The translations under genes and the position numbers were made by a program. This document shows positions 42,449 through 51,074 of a stretch of DNA of 64,000 nucleotides, piece after piece. The notes under the pieces are model-generated. The model worked only from the letters and a program-made list of their open reading frames with translations, did no database searches and was not told the origin of the DNA. Origin of the DNA: GAS188 sp963794475 (GTDB taxonomy: Bacteria > Pseudomonadota > Alphaproteobacteria > Rhizobiales > Beijerinckiaceae). The stretch's first letter is position 1. The number at the start of each line of letters is the position of its first letter. The DNA lies in contig CAWCDW010000005.1 of NCBI GenBank assembly GCA_963794475.1, positions 130,183 to 194,182 of the forward strand, in the 5' to 3' direction.

Positions 42449-43970
42449 GCTTTTGGGGATCACCAAGCGCTTCGGCGAGGTTCTTGCCAATGACGGCGTG
42501 AACCTCATGGCGCGCAAGGGCGAGATCAAGGCGCTCATCGGCGAGAACGGCGCGGGAAAATCGACCCTCGTCAAAATCATCTACGGCGTGCAGCAGGCCG
42601 ATGCCGGAGAAATGCGCTTTGAAGGCGCCCCCGTCGTCGTCACCTCGCCGCGCGCGGCGCGCAAGCTCGGCATCGGCATGGTGTTCCAGCACTTCTCGCT
42701 CTTCGAGCCGATGACGGTGCTCGAGAACATCGCCATCGGCATGGATCAGGCGCTCGACCGTCGCAAGCTCGAGCGCGAGGTCACCGCCATCCTCGCCGCG
42801 TATTCCCTGCCGCTCGACATCCACCGCCATGTCGACACGCTTTCCGTTGGCGAACGCCAACGCATCGAGATCGTGCGCTGCCTGCTTCGCAAGCCGAAGC
42901 TGCTCATCATGGACGAGCCGACATCCGTGCTGACCCCGCAGGAGGCAGATCAACTTTTCGACACCTTGCGCAAGCTCGCAAGCGGAGGCTGCACGGTGCT
43001 TTACATCAGCCACAAGCTCAACGAGATCAAAGCTTTGTGCGAGAGCGCCACGATCTTGCGCGGCGGACGCGTCGTCGGGGAATGCGACCCGCGCGTCGAG
43101 ACGCCTCGCCGCATCGCCGAGCTGATGATCGGAGCCGAGCTCGCCCATGTCGAGCGCGCGCGGGGCCGCACAGCCGGCGGTGCACGCCTCGTCGTCGAGC
43201 GCTTGAGCGTCGGCACGGATGAACCTTTCGGCACGCAGCTCGAGGAGATTTCCTTCGAGGCGCGTGCCGGCGAGATCCTCGGCATCGCGGGCGTCGCCGG
43301 CAATGGGCAAAAGGAGCTCATGCTGGCGCTCTCGGGCGAGACGGCGGCTCGACCTCACGCCATTCGCCTCGACGGTGCCGCGATCGGAAGCTTGGCGCCG
43401 CCCGCACGGCGCAAGCGCGGCCTTTGCGCTTTGCCCGAGGAACGAAACGGCCACGCGGCCGTCGCCACCTTCAGCCTCGCCGAGAACACGCTGCTGACCG
43501 CACGCGAGCGCAAGGCACTGAGTACGAACGGGGTGATCAAGACGGGGGCGATGCGCGACTATGCACGCCGCGTGATCGATGCCTTTAAGGTCGCGACCAC
43601 CGGCGCCGACGCGCCGGCACGCAGCCTCTCGGGAGGCAATCTCCAGAAATTCGTGGTGGGACGCGAGATCCTGCAGGAGCCGCAGGTGCTCGTCGTCGAC
43701 CAGCCCACCTGGGGCGTCGATGCGGGCGCGGCCGCAGCCATTCGCCAGGCACTCGTCGATCTCGCGGCGCGCGGCTCGGCCGTGATCCTCGTGTCGCAAG
43801 ACCTCGACGAGCTTTTGTCGCTTTGCGATCGCCTCTACGTGATGAACGAAGGCCGCGTTTCGCGCCCGCTCATTGTCGGAGAAGCCTCGATCGAGGAGAT
43901 CGGCTTGCTCATGGGCGGCGTGCACGGGCAAACCGATGCGGCTGACGCGAGGGCCGAGCATGCGGATTAG
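42423..43970 (+). CDS. BMP-type ABC importer, ATP-binding protein (duplicated ATPase)
   Basis: The 515-residue protein has two ABC ATPase halves, as in sugar and nucleoside (RbsA/YufO-like) importers. Half 1 has Walker A GENGAGKST, signature LSVGERQRIEIVRCL and Walker B LLIMDEPTSVL. Half 2 has a degenerate Walker A (GVAGNGQKEL), LSGGNLQKFVVGREI and VLVVDQPTWGVD. TTG 42423 within the last repeat unit gives the family N-terminus ETTTRLELLGITKRFGE; the ATG at 42318 would add a repeat-encoded tail. Next to xdh and hiuH, so likely imports purines or nucleosides. Confidence 0.9.
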   Translation: MAETTTRLELLGITKRFGEVLANDGVNLMARKGEIKALIGENGAGKSTLVKIIYGVQQADAGEMRFEGAPVVVTSPRAARKLGIGMVFQHFSLFEPMTVLENIAIGMDQALDRRKLEREVTAILAAYSLPLDIHRHVDTLSVGERQRIEIVRCLLRKPKLLIMDEPTSVLTPQEADQLFDTLRKLASGGCTVLYISHKLNEIKALCESATILRGGRVVGECDPRVETPRRIAELMIGAELAHVERARGRTAGGARLVVERLSVGTDEPFGTQLEEISFEARAGEILGIAGVAGNGQKELMLALSGETAARPHAIRLDGAAIGSLAPPARRKRGLCALPEERNGHAAVATFSLAENTLLTARERKALSTNGVIKTGAMRDYARRVIDAFKVATTGADAPARSLSGGNLQKFVVGREILQEPQVLVVDQPTWGVDAGAAAAIRQALVDLAARGSAVILVSQDLDELLSLCDRLYVMNEGRVSRPLIVGEASIEEIGLLMGGVHGQTDAADARAEHAD

Positions 43971-45042
43971 GCTCGAGCCTCGCAAGGCCCCCTCGCGTCT
44001 CGCGCTTTATGGCGCACCCGTTGCGGCGATCGCGTTGACCATGCTCACCGGCACGGTGCTGTTCACGCTCATGGGATTTCGCGGCGGCACGGCCGTTTTC
44101 GAAATCTTCGTCGAGCCACTGCTCGAGCCGCAACGCTGGCCCGACATCGCCGTGAAAGCATCTCCCCTCGTGATGATCGCCACGGGCCTCGCCATCGGCT
44201 TTCGAGCCAATGTCTGGAACATCGGCGCGGAGGGGCAATACATCATTGGCGCGATCGCCGGCACCGGAGTGGCGCTTGCGACCTATGATGTCGAAAGCGC
44301 TTGGGTCCTTCCGCTGATGCTGATCGCTTCCGCCATCGGAGGCGCGGCGTGGGCCGCGATCCCGGCAATCTTGCGCATTCGCCTCAAGGTCAGCGAGATC
44401 CTGACGAGCCTCATGCTCACCTATGTGGCCCTTCAGCTTCTCTACTATCTCGTTCGTGGCCCTTGGCGCGATCCCGAGGGATATAATTTCCCGCAGACAC
44501 GGATGTTCGGCGAAGCCCAGACGGTGCCCAACCTCCTCGAAGGCACGCAATTGCATTGGGGCGTCCTGCTGACACTCATCGCCGTGCTCATCGCCTGGTT
44601 CGTGATGTCGCGCACGCTCTCCGGCTACCAGGTGCGGGTCGTCGGCCTCGCGCCCGCGGCGGCGCGCCTCGGCGGCTTCAGCGAGAACCGCACTGTCATG
44701 ATGACGATGGTCGTGAGCGGAGCGCTCGCCGGGCTCGCCGGGCTCATCGAATGCTCGGCGACCTTCGGACAGCTCACGCCGCAATTTCCGGTGAATTACG
44801 GCTTCACCGCGATCATCGTCGCCTTCCTCGGGCGTCTTCACCCGATCGGCGTGCTCATCGGCGGCGTCGCGCTCGCGACTTCCTACATCGGTGCCGATAT
44901 CGCCCAGACCGCCTCCGCCCTGCCGCAGGCTGCAACTGGGCTGATCCAGGCGATGATGTTGTTCTTCCTGCTCGCCGTCGACATTTTCGTGGTCAACCGC
45001 GTGCGGCTTCATCGTCCCTCACTGGCGCAGCACGCTCCATGA
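43960..45042 (+). CDS. BMP-type ABC importer, permease 1
   Basis: The 360-residue inner-membrane permease has about nine helices (BPD_transp_2 fold). Conserved blocks are GFRANVWNIGAEGQYIIGAI, ILTSLMLTYVALQLLYYLV and FTAIIVAFLGRLHPIGVL, which match YufP-like nucleoside permeases. The ATG at 43960 overlaps the ATPase gene end by 11 bases; a Met eight codons earlier is possible. Confidence 0.9.
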   Translation: MRIRLEPRKAPSRLALYGAPVAAIALTMLTGTVLFTLMGFRGGTAVFEIFVEPLLEPQRWPDIAVKASPLVMIATGLAIGFRANVWNIGAEGQYIIGAIAGTGVALATYDVESAWVLPLMLIASAIGGAAWAAIPAILRIRLKVSEILTSLMLTYVALQLLYYLVRGPWRDPEGYNFPQTRMFGEAQTVPNLLEGTQLHWGVLLTLIAVLIAWFVMSRTLSGYQVRVVGLAPAAARLGGFSENRTVMMTMVVSGALAGLAGLIECSATFGQLTPQFPVNYGFTAIIVAFLGRLHPIGVLIGGVALATSYIGADIAQTASALPQAATGLIQAMMLFFLLAVDIFVVNRVRLHRPSLAQHAP

Positions 45043-45965
45043 GCCTCGATATCGCGATCTCCATCGTCATGACACTCGTGATCGCGGCGACGCCGATCCT
45101 GCTCGCGGGCCTCGGCGAGCTCGTCGCCGAGAAGAGCGGCGTGCTCAATCTCGGCGTCGAAGGCATGATGCTCGTTGGCGCCGTCGCTGGCTTCATCAGC
45201 GCCTCATTGACCGGGTTCACGCCTCTGGGCTACGCCGCCGCCGCGCTCGCTGGGCTTTGCGCCTCGCTCCTCTTCGGGGTGCTTGCGCTCACGCTTGGCG
45301 CAAACCAGGTCGCGACGGGGCTCGCGCTCACCATCTTCGGAACCGGGCTTTCCTCGCTCGCTGGCGCGGGCTTCGTCGGCACCACGATCACCAGGCTCCC
45401 GGCGTTGTTTCCGCCGGCTCTCGCCGGACATCCCATTCTGCGCCTCGTCTTCGGCTATGATGTCATCGTCTATCTCTCGGTCGCGCTCACGCTCGCGGCG
45501 ACCTGGTTCCTCAACCACACGCGATCGGGGCTCATCTTGCGCAGCGTAGGGGAATCGGATGCCTCCGCCCATGCGATCGGCTATCCGGTGACGGCCATCC
45601 GCTACCTCGCCGTCGCCTTCGGCGGCGGCCTGGCCGGGCTTGCCGGCGCCTACTACTCGCTCGCCGTGACGCCGATGTGGGCCGACCGCATCACGGCCGG
45701 GCGCGGCTGGATCGCGCTTGCGCTCGTCGTCTTCTCCTCCTGGCGCCCCTGGCGGCTTCTCCTCGGCGCCTACATCTTCGGAGCTGTGATGACGCTCGAG
45801 CTCTACAGCAAGGCTGCGGGATTTGCGCTTCTGCCGCCTGAGATGCTTGCGATGCTGCCTTATCTTGCTACGGTGGTGGCGCTCACGGTCATCGCCATGC
45901 GTCCCTCACGGGGCCGGCTTGATGCGCCGCGATGCCTCGGTAAGACTTTCCGGGCCGGCGCCTGA
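45039..45965 (+). CDS. BMP-type ABC importer, permease 2
   Basis: The 308-residue second permease contains GELVAEKSGVLNLGVEGMML, GANQVATGLALTIFGTGLS and YYSLAVTPMWADRITAGRGW, the YufQ-like pattern. About eight hydrophobic helices. ATGA overlap with permease 1 shows coupling. The C-terminal 20 residues are basic and unconserved. Confidence 0.9.
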   Translation: MSLDIAISIVMTLVIAATPILLAGLGELVAEKSGVLNLGVEGMMLVGAVAGFISASLTGFTPLGYAAAALAGLCASLLFGVLALTLGANQVATGLALTIFGTGLSSLAGAGFVGTTITRLPALFPPALAGHPILRLVFGYDVIVYLSVALTLAATWFLNHTRSGLILRSVGESDASAHAIGYPVTAIRYLAVAFGGGLAGLAGAYYSLAVTPMWADRITAGRGWIALALVVFSSWRPWRLLLGAYIFGAVMTLELYSKAAGFALLPPEMLAMLPYLATVVALTVIAMRPSRGRLDAPRCLGKTFRAGA

Positions 45966-45994
45966 ACCGGCCCTTCGCAAAAAAGGATCGATCC

Positions 45995-47075
45995 ATGGCC
46001 GTCATTCTCGATCGCCGCACGCTTCTCGCCGGCGCTGCCGCAAGCGCGGCGCTACCTCACCTCGGCACGCGAGCGCTTGCCGCTGATCCGCTGAAGGTCG
46101 GCTTCCTTTACGTCGGGCCCGTCGGCGATTTCGGCTACACCCATGCCCATGACGTCGCCCGCAAGAAAACGCAGGATTTCTACGGCGACAAGATCAAGAC
46201 CAACTATGTCGAGAATGTCCCGGAAGGCCCCGATGCGGAGCGCGTGCTTCGCCAACTCGCTCAAGAGGGCAATGCGCTCATTTTCGCGACTTCCTTCGGC
46301 TTCATGAACGCCACGGCCAAGGTCGCGAAGGCCTTGCCCAAGGTCTATTTCGAGCATGCGACCGGCTATATGCGAGGCCCCAATCTCGCGACCTACAACG
46401 CCCGCTTCTACGAAGGCCGCGCGGTGATCGGCACGATCGCCGGCATGATGTCGAAGACGGGGGTCGGCGGTTATGTCGCCTCCTTCCCGATCCCCGAGGT
46501 GGTGATGGGAATCAATTGCTTCACGCTCGCGGCGCGCAAGGTCAATCCGAAGTTCCAGACCAAGGTGCTCTGGCTCTCGACCTGGTACGATCCTGCGAAG
46601 GAAGCCGATGCGGCGAAAGCGCTCGCGGACCAGGGCGCCGACATCATTACCCAGCACACCGATTCACCGGCGCCGCTTCAGGTCTGCGAGCAGAAGGGCC
46701 TCTACGGCTTCGGGCAGGCTTCCGACATGAGCTCCATCGCGCCGAAGGCGCATCTCACCGCCATCGTCGACAATTGGGCGCCCTATTACATCGGGCGCGT
46801 CAAGGCGGTGATGGATGGAACGTGGAAGACCGGGCGACACTTGGTGGGGGCTGAAACAGGACACGGTGCAGATCGCTCCCTACAACTCCGCGATGCCCGA
46901 CAATGTGAAGAAGGCGGCCGACGAGGTGAAGAACGGCATCGTCGCGGGCACGCTGCATCCCGTGACGGGGCCGGTGACCGACAACAAGGGCGCCCAAAGG
47001 CTCAAGGACGGCGAAAAGGCGACCGACGAGATGCTGGAGAAGATGGACTGGTACGTCGAAGGCGTGCAGAGCTGA
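45995..47075 (+). pseudogene. BMP-family substrate-binding protein with an apparent one-base frameshift
   Basis: A periplasmic binding protein of the BMP (Med/PnrA-like) family, which in such operons binds purine nucleosides or related bases. A Tat-like signal (DRRTLLAGAAASAALPHLG) leads to VGFLYVGPVGDFGYTHAHDV and YFEHATGYMRGPNLATYNAR. The frame breaks after VMDGTWKTG; removing one G from GGG at 46832-46834 restores DTWWGLKQDTVQ and carries on to EGVQS at 47075. The corrected gene is 359 residues, the normal length. AAGGA precedes the ATG. As read, the protein would lose its last 80 residues or gain an Arg-rich tail. Confidence 0.88.
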
Positions 47076-47249
47076 GCTTCACATCTCTTGTGGGCGCGAG
47101 AGTGGACGCGCCGCGATGATCGCGGTGGCAGCGCTCTCCTCCGGACGAACGCCCCCAAGTCCTCGCAAGTGTCTTCTGAAAATCAAGCCATGCGGCCCCC
47201 GCTTCGCGGCGAGGGCTTTGCGCCTTTTCCCTGAAAGCCGAATATCTCC

Positions 47250-48338
47250 ATGATCACCATTCATCACGAACGCCTTCGCGACCTCGTTGCGGAAATCTTT
47301 GCGACGGCGGGCTCGTCGCGCGCCGAGGCGACACGCATCTCCACTTATCTCGTCGGCGCCAATCTCGCAGGCCACGACAGCCACGGCGTGATCCGCGTGC
47401 CCGTCTATTTGCGCTGGCTCAAGGAAGGCCAGACCGTGCGCGATCAGAGCATCAAGATCGTCTCCGACACGCCTGTCATCGCGGTCATCGACGGGCAATT
47501 CGGCTTCGGCCAGACGGTGGCTCCGCAAGCGGTCGCGATCGGCATCGAGAAATGCAAGGCGATGGGCTTGTCGGCGATCGCACTGCGCAACTCGGCCCAT
47601 ATCGGGCGGGTCGGCGATTTCGCCGAGATGGCGGCGGCGGAAGGCCTCGTCTCCGCGCATTTCGTCAACGCGGCCGGCAGCATTCTCGTCGCGCCCTTCG
47701 GCGCGACCGAGCGGCGCTTCTCGACCGCTCCCTTCTGTGTCGGCATCCCGCGACCTGGCGCTTCCCCCCTCGTTCTCGATTTCGCGACCTCGCTTGTCGC
47801 CGAAGGCAAGGCACTCGTGGCGAGCCGCGGCGGCAAGAAGCTGCCGGCGGACGCGCTGATCGGCCCCGACGGCAAGAAAAGCGGGGATCCGCATCTGCTC
47901 TACGGCGATTACGAACCGACAGGTCCGCGCAATCACGGCCTCGGCAAGGGCGCGATCCGCGCCTTCGGTGAGCACAAGGGATCGGGCCTCGCGCTCATGT
48001 GCGAGCTCATCGGCGGCGCTCTCACCGGCAACGGCGCGACGAAGCCCGACCGGCGCTTCTCGAACGGCATGTTGTCGATCTTCATCGATCCCAAGCGCAT
48101 CGACGCCTCGGAATTCTTTCCCGTGGAGATCGCGCGTTATCTCGCCTTCGTGAAGAGCGCGAAGCCCGCCGTTCCCGGCGAGGAGGTGCTCGTCCCCGGT
48201 GAGCCCGAGGAGCGGGCCCGCAAGGAACGCACGGCAAACGGCGTGCCGTTGTCCGAGGACGCCTGGGCGGCGATCATCGGCGCCGCCCGCGAGATCGGCG
48301 TGGCGGAAGCCGCGATCGAGGCGGCGCGGAAGGCGTGA
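47250..48338 (+). CDS. Ldh-family (malate/L-lactate/ureidoglycolate) dehydrogenase
   Basis: The 362-residue NAD(P)-dependent oxidoreductase belongs to the Ldh_2 fold, distinct from Rossmann dehydrogenases. Family blocks are ANLAGHDSHGVIRVPVYLRW, NSAHIGRVGDFAEMAAAEG, FCVGIPRPGASPLVLDFATS and GEHKGSGLALMCELIGGALT. AllD ureidoglycolate dehydrogenase, YbiC-like hydroxycarboxylate and malate/lactate enzymes are all in this family. The position after the purine cluster makes an AllD-like role worth testing; sequence alone does not decide it. Confidence 0.82.
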   Translation: MITIHHERLRDLVAEIFATAGSSRAEATRISTYLVGANLAGHDSHGVIRVPVYLRWLKEGQTVRDQSIKIVSDTPVIAVIDGQFGFGQTVAPQAVAIGIEKCKAMGLSAIALRNSAHIGRVGDFAEMAAAEGLVSAHFVNAAGSILVAPFGATERRFSTAPFCVGIPRPGASPLVLDFATSLVAEGKALVASRGGKKLPADALIGPDGKKSGDPHLLYGDYEPTGPRNHGLGKGAIRAFGEHKGSGLALMCELIGGALTGNGATKPDRRFSNGMLSIFIDPKRIDASEFFPVEIARYLAFVKSAKPAVPGEEVLVPGEPEERARKERTANGVPLSEDAWAAIIGAAREIGVAEAAIEAARKA

Positions 48339-48373
48339 GACTTGATGTAAAAAACGAGTATATCAAAACAAGC

Positions 48374-49069
48374 CTACACCGACATGAGCCGTCGCACCGC
48401 GGCCTCGTCCATATTGGCACCCGTCCCTGAGAGGACGATCTCGCCTCGGTCCATCACGTAGAATTTGTCGGCGAGTTCCTTGGCGAAGTCGAAATATTGC
48501 TCGACGAGCAGGATGGCGATCTCGCCCGACCGGCGCAGATGATCGATTGTCCTGCCGATCTGCGCGATAATCGACGGCTGGATGCCTTCCGTCGGCTCGT
48601 CGAACACGATGAGCTTTGGCCGCATGACGAGCGCGCGCGCGATGGCGAGCTGTTGCTGCTGACCGCCGGATAAATCCCCTCCCCTTCGGCGCAGCATATC
48701 CTTGAGGATGGGAAAGAGGGAAAAGATCTCATCGGGTATGGAGCGCCTATCGCGCGACAAGGCCGCAAACCCCGTCTCGAGGTTTTCGCGCACGGTGAGC
48801 AGCGGGAAGATTTCACGGCCTTGCGGCACATAGGCGATGCCACGGCGCGCGCGCCGATGCGGGGCGAGCGCGGTGATGTCTTGTCCGTCGAAGAAAACGC
48901 TGCCCGCTCGCACCTGCTGCTGCCCGATCACGGCGCGCAAAAGCGTCGTCTTGCCGACGCCGTTGCGCCCCAGCACGCACGTCACCTCGCCGCGCGCCGC
49001 CGCGAGCGATACGCCCCGCACCGCTTGCGCCGCTCCATAGAAGAGATCGAGCTTTTCGACATTCAGCAT
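48374..49069 (-). CDS. urtE: Urea ABC transporter ATP-binding protein UrtE
   Basis: The 231-residue LivF-like ATPase shows Walker A GRNGVGKTTLL, signature LSGGQQQQLAIARALV and Walker B LIVFDEPTEGIQ. The phrase EPTEGIQPSII is typical of UrtE. Last gene of urtABCDE; the start at 49069 matches the family N-terminus (MLNVEKLDLFYGAAQA). Confidence 0.93.
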   Translation of the reverse strand: MLNVEKLDLFYGAAQAVRGVSLAAARGEVTCVLGRNGVGKTTLLRAVIGQQQVRAGSVFFDGQDITALAPHRRARRGIAYVPQGREIFPLLTVRENLETGFAALSRDRRSIPDEIFSLFPILKDMLRRRGGDLSGGQQQQLAIARALVMRPKLIVFDEPTEGIQPSIIAQIGRTIDHLRRSGEIAILLVEQYFDFAKELADKFYVMDRGEIVLSGTGANMDEAAVRRLMSV

Positions 49070-49145
49070 TTGGGTTCTCAAGACGTAATAAGTGAAACGT
49101 GGCAGTGAAGAGAGAGTACCTAATCGCTACCCGCTACCCGCCACC

Positions 49146-49895
49146 CTATCGCCCCAGATACACCTCGATTACGCGTTCATCGGCGCTCACCTTGTCGAGG
49201 GGGCCTTCGGCGAGCACCGCGCCTTCGTGGAGTACGGTGACTTGCACGTCGAGCTCGTTGACGAAGCCCATGTCGTGCTCGACGACGATGACCGAATGGT
49301 CTTTGGCGATCTCCTTCAGAAGCTGCGCGGTCTCGATGGTTTCGGCGTCCGTCATACCGGCGACCGGCTCATCGACGAGAAGAAGCTTCGGTTCTTGCCC
49401 GAGCAACATGCCGATCTCGAGCCATTGCTTCTGTCCATGGCTGAGCCAGCCGGCGAGGCGGTGGCGGACGCCTGAAAGCCGCGTCGTCTCGAGCAGCCTG
49501 TCGATACGGCGCGCGGCTTCAGGGCCCTTGCCCCATGAGAGATTGGCGAACACCTCACGTGGGCTCGCAAGCGCGAGAAGGAGATTGTCCTCCACAGTGT
49601 GGTTGTCGAAAACCGTGGGCCTTTGGAACTTGCGGCCGATGCCGAGTCCTGCGATCTCGGCCTCACCCAATCGAGTAAGGTCGATATCGCCTTCAAACAG
49701 CACATGCCCTTTGTCGGGACGGGTCTTTCCGGTGATCACATCCATCATTGTGGTCTTGCCGGCGCCGTTCGGGCCAATGATGGCGCGCATCTCGCCGGTC
49801 TTCAACGTGAGGGAAAGCTCGCGCAAGGCCTTGAAGCCATCGAAGGAGACCGTCACACCGTCGAGATAGAGAAGGCTTCGCGTGAGATGCGCCAT
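49146..49895 (-). CDS. urtD: Urea ABC transporter ATP-binding protein UrtD
   Basis: The 249-residue LivG-like ATPase has Walker A GPNGAGKTTMMDVITGK, signature LSHGQKQWLEIGMLL (the UrtD form of the motif) and Walker B LLLVDEPVAGMTDAE. It lies three bases after urtC, with GAGGTGA before the ATG. Confidence 0.94.
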   Translation of the reverse strand: MAHLTRSLLYLDGVTVSFDGFKALRELSLTLKTGEMRAIIGPNGAGKTTMMDVITGKTRPDKGHVLFEGDIDLTRLGEAEIAGLGIGRKFQRPTVFDNHTVEDNLLLALASPREVFANLSWGKGPEAARRIDRLLETTRLSGVRHRLAGWLSHGQKQWLEIGMLLGQEPKLLLVDEPVAGMTDAETIETAQLLKEIAKDHSVIVVEHDMGFVNELDVQVTVLHEGAVLAEGPLDKVSADERVIEVYLGR

Positions 49896-49898
49896 CGC

Positions 49899-51074
49899 TC
49901 ACCTCGAGGGGATGGAGGTTTCCTCCACCGCGGTGACGATGCGGGGAGATAAAGCTTCGCTCGGAAAGGCAGGCGCGCCTGTGCGCGCGAGAGCGATGAA
50001 CGTGCCAAGAACGCCCTTCGGCAGAAAGAGCGTCACGAGCACGAAAAGAGATCCGAGCGCGAAGAGCCAATATTCCGCAAGCGGACCGCTCGTGAAGACC
50101 GTCTTCGCAAAATTGACGAGAACGGCGCCGAGCGCCGCGCCGACGAGAGTTCCACGCCCGCCGACCGCGACCCAGATCACCATTTCGATCGAATTCGCCG
50201 GCCCGAATTCGGAAGGGTTGATGATGCCCACCTGGGGCACGTAAAGCGCGCCCGCGAGGCCCGCGAGGCAAGCCGATACGGTGAAGACGAAAAGCTTGTA
50301 GTTCTCGACGCGGTAGCCGAGAAAGCGCACCCGGCTTTCGGCGTCACGCACCGCGATCAACACCTTGCCGAGCGTCGAGCTCGTGATCGCCCGGCAAATG
50401 AGATAACCGCAGCCGAGAGCGACGCATGTGATCGAGAACAAGGCAGCGCGCGTCGCATCGCCCTGTACCGGAAAGCCGAGGATGTCCTTGAAATCGGTCA
50501 TGCCGTTGTTGCCGCCAAAACCCATGTCGTTGCGAAAGAAGGCGAGCTGGAAAGCGTAGGTCATTGCCTGGGTGATGATGGAGAGATAAACGCCCGTCAC
50601 GCGAGAGCGGAAGGCGAACCAGCCGAAGACAAAGGCAAGCGCGCCGGGCACGAGCACGACCATCATGGCGGCAAAGGGAAGCCGATCGAAACCCGACCAG
50701 TACCAGGGCAGCTTCGTCCAATTGAGGAACACCATGAAATCGGGGAGCAGCGGATTGCCGTAGACGCCGCGCGAGCCGATCTGGCGCATGAGATACATGC
50801 CCATCGCATAGCCCCCGAGCGCGAAGAAGGCGCCGTGGCCGAGCGAAAGAATGCCGCAATAGCCCCAGACGAGATCGAGGCCGACGGCGAGGAGCGCGTA
50901 GCTCAAATATTTGCCGGCGAGCGCCATGGTGGCCGTGGAGACGTGCAAGGCGGAACTCGACGGCGCCATGAGGTTCGCGGCGGGCACGGCTACGGCCGAG
51001 ATGAGGAGGAGCGCCAGGAAGCCCGCGCCAACCGGGCCGACGAAGCCGAAGCGCTTGGCCTCGCTCATGTTCAT
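49899..51074 (-). CDS. urtC: Urea ABC transporter permease UrtC
   Basis: The 391-residue LivM-like permease has about ten helices, with GYCGILSLGHGAFFALGGYA, FGGNNGMTDFKDILGFP and NPSEFGPANSIEMVIWVAVG, the UrtC pattern. The ATG at 51072-51074 overlaps the urtB stop as ATGA. The long frame running to 51971 is out of phase with urtB and not coding. Confidence 0.93.
   Translation of the reverse strand: MNMSEAKRFGFVGPVGAGFLALLLISAVAVPAANLMAPSSSALHVSTATMALAGKYLSYALLAVGLDLVWGYCGILSLGHGAFFALGGYAMGMYLMRQIGSRGVYGNPLLPDFMVFLNWTKLPWYWSGFDRLPFAAMMVVLVPGALAFVFGWFAFRSRVTGVYLSIITQAMTYAFQLAFFRNDMGFGGNNGMTDFKDILGFPVQGDATRAALFSITCVALGCGYLICRAITSSTLGKVLIAVRDAESRVRFLGYRVENYKLFVFTVSACLAGLAGALYVPQVGIINPSEFGPANSIEMVIWVAVGGRGTLVGAALGAVLVNFAKTVFTSGPLAEYWLFALGSLFVLVTLFLPKGVLGTFIALARTGAPAFPSEALSPRIVTAVEETSIPSR

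Noticed and set aside
42291..43985. 564-codon minus-strand frame across the importer ATPase gene
   Set aside because: Antisense shadow of a clear duplicated ABC ATPase.
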